A stretch of 64,000 nucleotides of DNA from Phanerochaete sordida (lineage: Eukaryota; Basidiomycota; Agaricomycetes; Polyporales; Phanerochaetaceae): assembly GCA_019973155.2 (NCBI GenBank), contig BPQB01000014.1:496001-560000 (forward strand), given 5' to 3'. The position numbers were made by a program, and so were the translations under genes. The notes under the pieces are model-generated. The model saw only the letters and a program-made list of their open reading frames with translations, was not told where the DNA came from and did not search any database. Shown piece by piece: positions 44,563 through 54,190 of this stretch. Position 1 is the first letter of the stretch, and each line of letters opens with the position of its first letter.

Positions 44563-47500
44563 ATGTCCACCGCGATGTTGCCATCTCCCATTGCGGAGAC
44601 CCAGCAGCTCTCCGCATCTCCTAGCGTTCCTAGCTCTCCACGAATGGCGCCCTCTACAGGCTCCCATCTTGACCTACGTGTAGTGGTTGAGGGTCCGGTC
44701 CGGTCCAGTCTTTTCGCTGATTTTGGCGGGACTGGGACCGGGACTGCATGTAGGACCGGGACCGACCCAGCAGGACCGGACTAGGACCCGGTCCTGGTCC
44801 TGTGCGGTCCTATACGCAGTCCAGGACCGGTCAGGACTAGTCCGGGACCGAGAGTGTCTAGGACTGGTTCAGGCTGGTTCAGGCCAGTCTACGATGCTTA
44901 TATCCAGTCTCCTTCGTGACTGAATACAGGTATATAGCTTATATGGTGCGATCGCCTGCGGCACGGCTGGCCTTCAGAGGCGCACAAAGCGGTCAGCAGT
45001 ATATTTCGCACGGAGGGATTCCAGCAGCGTGCCGTTCTAGAGCAGCGCAGCCATGCTGCAGTCAGGCGATAAGCCTGTCGGATAGCCAATCTGTATCATT
45101 GAACGCGCACTCAGCGTTACGCTGCCACGTGAAAAATTGTACGACTGTGCACCTTGCTAACAGACAGAAACTTGTTTCCAAAGACCTTCCCGCATGCGCG
45201 ACTCCGAGCAGTTCGGTGACAGGGCTGCGGACCTCCTCGCTTTGCTCAATGCCATGCGGCATATCCTTAGCACCCGCAGTGAGCTCGCACTTAGGTTGAA
45301 CGGCAAGATCGTGGCACATCCGTCCGAATCGCTGTGTGGGGCATACGTTCTTGCGACAGCGCATGGGTCCTCTGCGCTGCGCGCGATCGCTCTCGATGAT
45401 CGATGATGTCTCATGAGATGACAATGTCTTCGCCGCCGCCGCTAAAGGACACACACTCGAGGCCTAGCCGCCGTCGCACGGCCGCTGCGTTCTTAAGCTC
45501 TAGCATGGCGTTACCCCCTCGGAAGGTATCCTTGCTCACGCATGTTTCGCCTCTACGGCATTTTGAGATTCACCTCGCGCTCTTCTCGCTCAGCACTATG
45601 CACCAATTATAGCGCTGCCGCTGAGCACATTTCCGCTTGAGATAAACCGCAATGTGCGTGTGCAAGGTACGCGCGCATTCTGGCGGCGCTCATTGACTTC
45701 CTATACCTCGAGACACTAGCAGACATGATGAGTTCGGAATCTTTCGACCTGTCAGGTAAGTGGAAAGTGTATTTTCGGCGCTGCTTTATTGAAATTATAT
45801 AATGCAGTCCGTGACTGGTCCCGACCGGTCCACCCCAGTCCTGGAAATGTTGACTATTTCCAGGACCGAGGACTAGGACCGGGACTAGACCGGTTAGGAC
45901 TAGGACTGCCAGCGGTCCTGTGCAGTCCGGTCTCGGTCCTAGTCTCAGTCCTAGCCGGTCCTAAGGACCGGACCCTCAACCACTACCTACGTGAGGCTAC
46001 GCGACAAAATACTACCGACTCTGCGCACTTCGATATAGACCACTCCGAGTCGCCCTCACTCGTCGACTCCTTCGCACTCGATCAAGACTACGACCAAGAC
46101 AGAGAGGCTTTGACTCAGAGTCCCTCGTACAGCGGCTCTTATCAAAGCTCTCCCTACTCGAGACACTCCGATTCATCCACCTTCGACAGTGCAGATGATC
46201 CCGACGCGCTGGCATTCTCTGGGAATAATTCCGGGCCACTCGATACCTCTATAGCGGAAGAGTATGAACCCGCTGACTACGACGTTCCAAGCGCAACCGG
46301 TCCACTGACCTTCGAGCAGCATTCCGCGCCCCCGAACTCGCCAACGCTAGAGGATTTTCCGCGCGACCTCGAAGACGTGCACTCCGAATCACAGAGCTTG
46401 GCTAGCGCTGGAATAATACGCACGAGGACTGCGGGTACTGCGCCAAACATGGCGGACACGGCGGACGGGGACGCGAGCCAGACGCGGCGCAGGCAGCCCG
46501 CGAACTTTGCGTGCCCTGTCCCGGGGTGCGGCAGCGTCTTCACGCGCCACTTCAACCTCAAGGGACACCTGCGCTCGCATGCTGAAGAGAAGGTGTACCA
46601 GTGCAAGTGGCCCGGCTGCGGCAAGAACTTCGCCCGCCAGCACGACTGCAAGCGCCACGAGCAGCTGCATCTCAACCTCCGCCCGTATCCATGTGAGGCA
46701 TGCGGAAAGCATTTTGATCGTATGGAAGCATTGGACAAACATTGTGGGTCGAATCATGTTTGGATTCTGCGACAGTGGTGTTAAGAGTCTGTGATAGGGC
46801 GCTCAGAGGGAGGTAGCGAGTGCATTCGAAGACTCGAATCGTATCTACGCTGCGAGGGGTGCAAGAACAATGTCACTCACGCTCGCACACACGAACTGGG
46901 CGGTTTCTGTGAGTCCGCTTTTATGGCCATTGTCTCGGGACATTTTTGCAGCTATAAATGTTCCATCCTCGTGGCACTGACACTATGGTGACCATCGCTG
47001 CAGCATTTACCCAAGGAGAACCGCCATCTGGCAACCGTGACCTACCGCCCAACTCACGGGAAACAGGTCTGCACGCCCACATGACTATATGCGACGAATA
47101 CAAAGCACATTGTCAGTGCATTTGTACTGCTGCGTGGCACACTCTAATCACGTTCCTGCAGGTCAAAGCCCTGGCTCCTTCCCCGCATTTGCACGTGCCT
47201 GGAATAAGCTACCTCTCGAACTAAGCACCTATGTCCTGGATTATCTAGAAAGCCAGGAAGGAGCCACAGATGGGACAACCCAGCTAGCACTGGTCTCGAA
47301 GGACTGGTCACGACGATTTCGGCCACGGCTCTTCGATACGCTCGAGCTCAAGACTTCTGGTGACGTCCTGGAACTCGAGAGGATCCTTCGATCTCCAACC
47401 TCAGCCTGGCTGAGCAACCACATCACGGGGATTACGTTCTCTGGGCACGCCTTTTATCTTTCGCTGTCAATGACAGTCCTCCGGATGCTATCCAACTGTA

Positions 47501-48566
47501 CATTCGTCCACGCGTCGGGCGAACACGAGGTTCACTATACCTTCCTTCCGCACATTCAACCCACTGCACCACTGAGGCACTCTTTGCGGGCTGTCACGAC
47601 GCTTCACCTATCTCACCACCGCTTCCTGTCACTCCGACACGTCCTTCGTCTCCTGGCGAGCATCTCAGGCCTCCGAGACGTCTTATTTCGTGAAGTTACG
47701 TGGCCAAGAGCTCTCTTGTCGACAACAGAGGGCGCAAATAATATTTGTACAGGCTCTTTCCCTCACGTACGCTCCGTTCATATGCTCTCTTGTACAGACA
47801 ACCTGGTCATCCCTGCTTGGATATTTGCCTCCACGAGCACCGGCCACCTGTTCGTCCGACACACCGCTGAGGCTTCCTTGCCTGCAAAGACATCGGCCGT
47901 TATCAACATAGTGCACACGCTTCTCGGCGACACGGGCATCGAGAGTGCGCGATTCCAGGCGGACGCAGGTGCGAGACTCGATGCTGAGATGTATTCTTCC
48001 ATCCCAATTACTTCCTGGTACAGACACATATGTATTCGTCGCGTCCTTGCGCACACAGGCTGGGCAGGGGGCATACCCACTTCGACGAACCCTTGCCGAA
48101 CTTGCAGTGCGCTCCGCAAGGAATGAGGCCCCAGGAAATGGTAGCAGCATGTGGTCGATCCGTGAAATCGCCCTCGCAGAGGGCCTTCAAGACATCGAGC
48201 CGCTGCAGGCCGACTACATGGCCGACCGCGACTGGGACGGCCTCTCATCAGCACTACTCGGCTTCCTGCAGCTAGAACGCTTCCACGTTCTCTGCGGCCA
48301 CGCGCGAACGAAGCCGGCATTTGCGAAGCTCCAAGACGCGGTCCAACGTGCAATCGGCCCTCGCCTGCCGGTCAACATCCAGTACAACGATGTCCGTGCG
48401 GATGCCCGACTTTTGGTGCCCGCCCTATTCGGTATTTCGGAGACAGACGTAAGAGCTCGCGCCATTGCATGCCTGCGTTATGCTGATCGTAGCCGTTTAA
48501 TCTCATCAGGAAGGACGCTATTGCGTGCACGAGAGCGAGTTGCCGTACAACCCATCTGAGGCGTAG
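44563..48566 (+). pseudogene. C2H2 zinc finger / F-box-like gene, copy 4, interrupted by a hAT element
   Basis: Coding pieces are 44563..44680 and 45994..46743 (exon 1 split by the insertion), 46798..46908, 47004..47111, 47162..47968, 48024..48448 and 48510..48566. Without the 1305-bp element and one target-site copy the frame is continuous (791 aa, comparable with copy 2), so the insertion is the only visible lesion. Fingers: CPVPGCGSVFTRHFNLKGHLRSH and CKWPGCGKNFARQHDCKRHEQLH. Exon 2 has CEGCKNNVTHARTH. The F-box-like domain is LPLELSTYVLDYL..LALVSKDWSRRFRPRLF. As it stands, translation from 44563 stops at 44784 inside the element. Transcription from inside the element or splicing around it could still give a shortened protein: the frame is open from about 45789 through the element's end into exon 1. 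Confidence 0.85.
44681..45985 (+). mobile_element. Non-autonomous hAT-superfamily DNA transposon (1305 bp)
   Basis: It is bounded by an exact 8-bp target-site duplication CCTACGTG (44673-44680 and 45986-45993), the hAT hallmark. Terminal inverted repeats are at least 21 bp and perfect (44681-44701 versus 45965-45985), starting TAGTGGTTGAGGGTCC. Both subterminal regions (44690-44890 and 45810-45980) are packed with GGTCC/GGACC units, as expected for transposase binding sites. No transposase-like frame is visible inside, so movement would need a transposase supplied elsewhere. The middle (about 44940-45780) is of unknown origin and carries a 70-aa frame at 45194-45406 without a recognised domain. 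Perfect ends and duplication suggest a recent insertion. Confidence 0.93.
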
Positions 48567-48875
48567 ATCATCGATCGGAATTGGGCGAACAGGGTGCGAG
48601 AACGAGGAGGTGGGATAGGGCCGCCGCAGCCAGAAAACCTGGCTACTAGGACATTACACGTGATGTATACATGTAATTTGAACGTGAACACAGAGCGTAA
48701 TATTCTGAAAAAGCAAGCGCTTCCCCGATGTGAGGAGGTCTGTCCGTGAGGGGAGCGGCACGATTGCGCGGAGGTCTGATACTTGACGTGAGCAGCGGAA
48801 ATAGACGAATTAAGTATGGGGCAACGTCGTACGTGGCGTGAATGATCCCTGTCAAGAACCAACAGGAGGCGGATT
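48567..48875. other. Convergent 3' intergenic region
   Basis: Counterpart of 22622-22919. No gene is seen. Confidence 0.45.
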
Positions 48876-50127
48876 TTAGACAGCGGCGGCGGCAGAGGCG
48901 GCAGGCGCAGCCACTGGAGCGTTGTTATTCTGCTGAGTCCGAGCATTGAGTACAGCTCCTCCAACATGACGCGATTGTACGACCCACCTGCTGTCCAGCG
49001 GGCCATTCTGGGATGTCGAATATGGTCCCGAGCGTACGCCAAGTCTCCTCACGTCGCTCGTCGATAGCCTTTTTGAGGGCTTTATCACAGTGCTTGCAGG
49101 GCTTCGAGTTTGGCTTCACACCCTGTTCGTCCAGCCAGTCGTTGAGCCCGCCGAGCGCCGACGCATCCCGCAAATATCCCGCATCCATGGCCGCAAGTGT
49201 CAAGAACTCGAAAGCGAGACGGCATCGGGATGGAGTGCTGCAATCTGGCGGGCGTTGGGAGGAGGCGACGGCCAATTCGAGCAATGGTCTCAAGATCTTG
49301 GTCGATTCTTCGGTGAGGGCGTCGCGGCCATCTAGGCACAGCGTTAAATCGTCGTTGCTCAGCCGAACATCTTCCTCGTCGAAAGTCCACCCTTGTGTGA
49401 GAACTGCTATGTCTCCCATATTGGCGCAGGCGTAGAAGACGAGCGGTAGTATAGCGCGCATGTTCAGCAAGCGGGCAAGGTTCAGAACATCGATGCAGTC
49501 GGTGTCCACCAGCGTGATGGATGTCCTTTTGCCGTCGGGTTGAAGGTACTCGTCCCAGTTGTCCAGGCTGTCCGTGGGGAACACGCGCGACAATCTGTGT
49601 TTAGCCTCCTTGACCACGTCCTTGACCTCGTACTTCACGGCTATTCGGACGATCGCGCGGAATTCGACATATAAAATCGGTGGTTTTTGGCTGTCAAACC
49701 ATGGGCTGTCATACAGAGTACGCATGAGCAACGTCTGCGAGCACAGAGATAAACTTTAATAATGCTGAGTTACGAACCTATTTCCGCCCTGGTATATTAT
49801 CTGTAGCAGGCCTTCGATGTCGCGGTCGTCATCGTCCAGGCGCACGACTGCGCAGCCGTCGAGCTTCTCTGACACTCGGGACAGAGCTGGACCGTTCAGC
49901 ATCTTCTTCAAAACCTCCGAGCGAAGCATAAGGACGCTCGTGTGCACTTTGAAGGACCGGTTCTTTGCGGCGAGGATGACGTTCCCTTCGTCGAACCAGA
50001 ACTCCTTCGCGCGTTTGGGAATTTGGACGGAAGGCACGCCTTCGCGCTCCTGTGGCTCGATTTTCTGTCTTTTCTTCGGAGCATCTGAGTCGTCTGTGCG
50101 TGAGCGGCCACGAGTACTGGCAGGCAT
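48876..50127 (-). CDS. BTB/POZ domain protein (I-type), full length
   Basis: Exons are complement(49778..50127), (48988..49705) and (48876..48932), encoding 374 aa. The N-terminus is basic (TRGRSRTDDSDAPKKRQKIE, a putative nuclear signal). The BTB core is FWFDEGNVILAAKNRSFKVH..LLQIIYQGGNR, then PWFDSQKPPILYVEFRAIVRIAVKYEVKDVVKEAKHRL. The C-terminal motif is KPCKHCDKALKKAIDERREETWRTLGTIFDIPEWP, and the last exon encodes an Ala-rich tail ending AAAAV. It is the intact relative of the shortened gene at 22920-23718. It is divergent from the BTB gene at 50287 across 159 bp. Confidence 0.9.
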
Positions 50128-50286
50128 GCTTGCCAGGATGTGCCAGCGAGTGGAGGGAGAAAGAGTAACGAGCCGCGCCGCGCTAATCTGCACAGCCCGT
50201 GACGCGGCGCTGCTGACTACCGCGTCGTCGCTCGACGTCGCGGCGAGGGCGCTCAACATCGTCGTCTCCGACCACCACCACCTCCC
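50128..50286. promoter_or_regulatory. 159-bp bidirectional promoter between two BTB genes
   Basis: It separates two outward-facing start codons. It is conserved in the other unit (23719-23929), including ACGCGGCGCTGCTGACTACC and TCGACGTCGCGGCGAGGGCGCT, which suggests functional sequence. Its length implies shared control of both genes. Confidence 0.6.
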
Positions 50287-51417
50287 ATGCCGATCTCAAC
50301 ACGCGCCCGCGCCTCCGAAAACGACTCAGAGCCTGCGAGGAAGCGCTTGAAAATCGAAGACGAGCAGCCGCAAGCGGCGCTGCAGCCCGAAGACGCGCCG
50401 CTGGGCCTCGCCGCGCGCAGCGAGCAGCTGTGGTTCGAGCGCGGCGACGTCATCATATCCGCGGTGGGACGGTCGCTGAAGGTCCACGCGGACGTGCTCA
50501 GCCGTCACTCGGACGTCTTCCGCGGGCTCTTGAGCGAGGCCGCCCTCGCTGCGCTCCCGGAGTCGCTCAACGGCTGCCCGGTGCTGCGGACGGCGGACAG
50601 GGGGGAGTATCTTGAGAAACTGGTGGGAATTGTGTATGACGGGAGCAATAGGTGCGTGCGCTGCGTTTTGCTCCTTTTCCTGCCTTCTTACGCTGTCCCG
50701 TACAGCAACTGGTTCGCTCGCAAAGCGAAGCCGCTGCCCTTCGCCGAGCTGCGCGGCGTCGCTATTGTCGCCTCTAAATACAACGTCCAGAACGTAATTG
50801 ACGAAGCCGTACGAAGATTGTCCTTCTACTTTCCGTCCCTCCGCGCCCGATTTCGGAGCAATCTCGACTTCAACGACCAGTCCAGCCAGCCGCTCCGCAT
50901 CGTGGAGAAGGACGCAGTCGCGGTCATCAAGCTTGCAAAGCTGCTCAAGGCGCCATTCCTTCTCCCCACGGCGTATGTGGTATGCGCGTTGATCGACCCT
51001 GAGTATCAAGTCAAGGGTGTCGCCTACGAAGACGAAGTCGTGAAGCTGGACGACGACGAGCTCAAGCTGTGTCTCGAAGGCCATGCAGAACTAATGGAGG
51101 AAAATACACACGTCATGAGCACGCTCTTCGAAGATCCCTCCCACCCTTCCTACACCCAGTGCGACACTGCGTTGAAGAAACTTCTCCACATGGCCATGAA
51201 GGATGGTGCGCTAGCGGAACCTGATCCCATATTTCCCGTGCAGGCGTGGTTCCAAAGGAAGTACAAGGATAAACCCGATGCACAGCCCTGTCAGCTTTGC
51301 CAATATAGGCTTGAAGAGATGATGGACCGACGGCAGGCGGAGGTCTGGGAGAGACTAGGAGGTATCTACGGCGTAGTGCCATGGCCGCGGCCACCGGAGC
51401 GCGACGGTTCGCCGTGA
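50287..51417 (+). CDS. BTB/POZ domain protein (J-type)
   Basis: Exons are 50287..50651 and 50706..51417, encoding 358 aa. The reading frame is also open through the 54-nt intron, so an unspliced form adds 18 residues. The N-terminus is SENDSEPARKRLKIEDE, a likely nuclear signal. The BTB core is LWFERGDVIISAVGRSLKVHADVLSRHSDVFRGLL..CPVLRTADRGEYLEKLVGIVYDG. Then come NWFARKAKPLPFAELRGVAIVASKYNVQNVIDEAVRRL and the C-terminal CxxC motif PCQLCQYRLEEMMDRRQAEVWERLGGIYGVVPWP. The second half is helix-rich. A dead copy of its 5' part is at 23930-24165. Family role: adaptor that brings substrates to Cul3 ligases, or transcriptional partner. The target is unknown. Confidence 0.9.
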   Translation: MPISTRARASENDSEPARKRLKIEDEQPQAALQPEDAPLGLAARSEQLWFERGDVIISAVGRSLKVHADVLSRHSDVFRGLLSEAALAALPESLNGCPVLRTADRGEYLEKLVGIVYDGSNRCVRCVLLLFLPSYAVPYSNWFARKAKPLPFAELRGVAIVASKYNVQNVIDEAVRRLSFYFPSLRARFRSNLDFNDQSSQPLRIVEKDAVAVIKLAKLLKAPFLLPTAYVVCALIDPEYQVKGVAYEDEVVKLDDDELKLCLEGHAELMEENTHVMSTLFEDPSHPSYTQCDTALKKLLHMAMKDGALAEPDPIFPVQAWFQRKYKDKPDAQPCQLCQYRLEEMMDRRQAEVWERLGGIYGVVPWPRPPERDGSP

Positions 51418-52035
51418 GGTAAGTGATCAGCTTCTTTTTATGCGGCTTCGTTTGGTCGTCTCAACATCTGTATGACAGGAACGTCGTCGCCGAAGAGTTA
51501 CTCGGAGTGCCGCACTTTTGCCTATACCATACCACGCATTCCACACTCTGACAATAGAAGGCTCGCTTTCCGAGATGTGCGTGTTAATGCCGTCGTATAT
51601 ATACTTCACAGTGGCGCCCCTGTTCGGCCTTTGCGCATTTCGCGGGACGGAGCTGTACTCCGAGGTTCTCGGAGCGTCAGCGCCCTAGCACCGATCCGGG
51701 GTGATGGCGGGGAAAGCGCCACAAAGGTGATGCGTCCTTCCATATATGGACATCCCCGCCTGATGGGCCACTACCGAAGGGTACTTGAAGGCAGCCTTTG
51801 ACCGAAAGGTAGGCCAGTCACTTCTTTTTCACCAACCACTATGTTCTAATTCGTTCTTCATTTATCGCAGCTTTTCCTTACATTTTGTGCTGCTCGCTAC
51901 GACACTGTGATGATCATCTGTGGACTGCGAGTTTGTGAGTGGCCGCCGGCTCGGTCTCGACGTTGTATAGTTGACGTGTGGCCACCCAGCGTTTCCCTCA
52001 TTATCTTTCCCCCGGCCCCCGTCGCGCCGTCCTAG
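51418..52035. other. Intergenic region
   Basis: It contains the unresolved 5' end of the next gene. GT/AG pairs at about 51935 and 51970 could be introns. No other gene is seen. Confidence 0.4.
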
Positions 52036-52724
52036 TACGCGCGTGCTCCGCAGCCCGACGACGTACTTCTGCAACAACCGGAAGTGCACGCACGCGAACC
52101 CGCCACAGGCCGCCTCCGGGCGGTTCTCGTGCCAAGGCACCTCTCTGTTCGGTGAGCCGTGCACAGGCACATACCGCGTCTCCTCCTGGGAGGCGCGCAC
52201 GTACGAGCGCACGGTCCGCGCGCGTTGGGCGGCGGAAGACATCGAGCGGAGAACCCACTTCCTGGCGCAGAGCGCGAAGGAGGAGGCGCTGAGCGACGTG
52301 TCGTCCGCGAGCTGCTACGAAGACACGTCCAGCTCCTCGGGCGGCTCGACGCGCTCGATGCCGGGCGCCGGTGCCGTGCGAGAGTGCGCGTCGGAGCGCC
52401 GCCGCATCCGCGCGGTGCTCGACGCGTGGTACGGCGGCGATGACGCGTGCGTCGTGGCGTACGTGAAGGCTATCGGACGGCCGTGGCTGCTCGCGCGCGC
52501 GCAGAAGGCGCTGTGGCTCGAACACGTCGCGGCCCTGGCGGAGCGTGAGACGGCGCTGACGGCATGGCTCGCCAGGGTCGACGCGTCTTGTGCGGGCGAA
52601 GAGCCTTGGTCGCCGTGAGTACTGCCTCGATTCGGTGTGCCGTGTATAATCAGCAACTCACCAACGCGCCAGGCCGTATTTCATGCCCCCGCTGAGGCCC
52701 ACGCCGCCCGCGAACAGCTTCTGA
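52036..52724 (+). CDS. Orphan Cys-containing protein, 5' end unresolved
   Basis: The visible exons are about 52036..52614 and 52673..52724 (CC|G join), encoding about 210 aa. Upstream exon or exons are not resolved: acceptors at 52035 and 52053 both fit phase 2 and no in-frame ATG is present. Near the start is a short Cys-rich segment, YFCNNRKCTHANPP..RFSCQGTSLFGEPCTGTYR, possibly metal binding. It is followed by a helical region (RWAAEDIERRTHFLAQSAKEE), a Ser-rich loop and a second helical part (IRAVLDAWYGGDDACVVAYVKAIG; ALWLEHVAALAERE). The end is PYFMPPLRPTPPANSF. GC3 bias and an intron that extends the frame support a real gene. I do not recognise the family. Confidence 0.58.
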
Positions 52725-54190
52725 ATGGCGCGCGCGCCGTGGCCTGTCTCCGCTGTGCCGCGACAGGTGCCAGGCGCGACGGATGCCCTCCACGCGCGGC
52801 GACCCTGGCGGTCGTATTACATATGTCCCGTTAGCGTGTACATACCTGTCACTCATTGTCACCTATTTATTGCCCGAGAATGCAGGCGTGTTCGGCGAGG
52901 GGCGTTCGGCGGGGGCCTGCGCAGGCGGTCAGCGGGGCTGACGCCGGCCGCGTGCCGCGCCGCCCGGGCGTGCGATGGCGCGCGCGCTGCTCGCGGTGGT
53001 GGGCAGCGTGCGCGTGCTTGGCGACGGCGGCGGCACCGCGCGCGGGGGCTTCGCGCTGGAGGGGCCGACGCTGGGCCGAAGGCGATCCCGGGCACTCCGT
53101 CATCGCTTCCAAAAAGGACGGCCGAAGTCGCTGGCGTCGCTGGCGTATATAAGGAGCGCGAACCTAAGTTTATGCCCCCGTCTCCGTCCCCGCCCCATCC
53201 CCATGGCCCCCCGCACGGCGTTCCCACACACCACCGTCTCCGGATTCGTCGACCTCGCTCGTGGGCGGTCTCTTGCACGACGGCGTGCGTGCTCGCGGCG
53301 ACGTCGTGGTGGATTGGCGAGGGCGTTGGTCTCGTCGTGGATGTCGGACGTTGCGGAAAGAGGTGGGGACGACGGAGGTGGCAGAGATGCAGTGTGTACG
53401 TCGTTGTATGCGCTGTTTCCATGTTTGTGGTCGCTGTCAAGACACGTCGGAGCTCTCGCATCCCGCTTCCCCAGCTTCAAATGATCATTTACACTTTGCC
53501 CCAATCACAACGACTGCAGTGCGTAGAGCAAGGTTCCAACTTAGCATGCTGTGAGCAGAAGCAGCTACGAAGCCATCTCAACTGCTCCCGAGCAAAGAGG
53601 CTAGACGCGACGCGAACATCGGAGCGACAGGGAATGCAACTTCGCCCCAATGGGTCTGCTATCCAACACAGGAAGATCTTCAGGGTGCCATAGCGTGCCT
53701 TGCATGCAGCCACCCGCAGCAACATTACGAACAGAAGACACCGAGAAGTCGGCAAGGCTCAGCGCTCAACTTGGGGAGCGGCTCTGGAAGATTTCAACCT
53801 CTGAGCGGCGATGGACATCCACACCTGCTTCCTGCCAGCATGGCCGACTCCCACGCCCATCCGTACTCAATGCTGCTTGCTGCACCTGACCGCCCATACG
53901 CTGACGCATTCACCCGGTTCTCCATCCCAAAGCCAAAGCTCTCCACGCGCCCTCTTCGCTGAATGCCAGGCAGCGTACTCTGGTCCTGGCCGAGGTCGGC
54001 ATGTGCCTTCGATGGTAAGCTTTGCGGGCGGCGAGGCCCACGACAGGAAGCGTCAGGGAAAGGGAGACGTCGACGTTGGGAACAAGGTGATATTTGCCGG
54101 AGCCAATTTGGCGGGAGTCGTGGAAAGACCCGGAGCGCCGAAGATAGCCGCCAATGCTTCGCTCGCCGCGAAACTCACATCTGCACGGTC
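52725..54190. other. Intergenic region with weak coding signal
   Basis: Positions 52880-53100 are very GC-rich, and a frame starting ATG 52975 has a coding-like third-base bias for about 40 codons (ALLAVVGSVRVLGDGGG, GFALEGPTLG) but then degrades. A TATATAAGG box lies at 53146-53154 upstream of unconvincing short frames. Nothing here is strong enough to call as a gene. Confidence 0.35.

Noticed and set aside
45194..45406. 70-codon frame inside the hAT element as a possible transposase remnant
   Set aside because: No hAT dimerisation motif, zinc-BED or DDE-type residues are recognisable, so the element was called non-autonomous.
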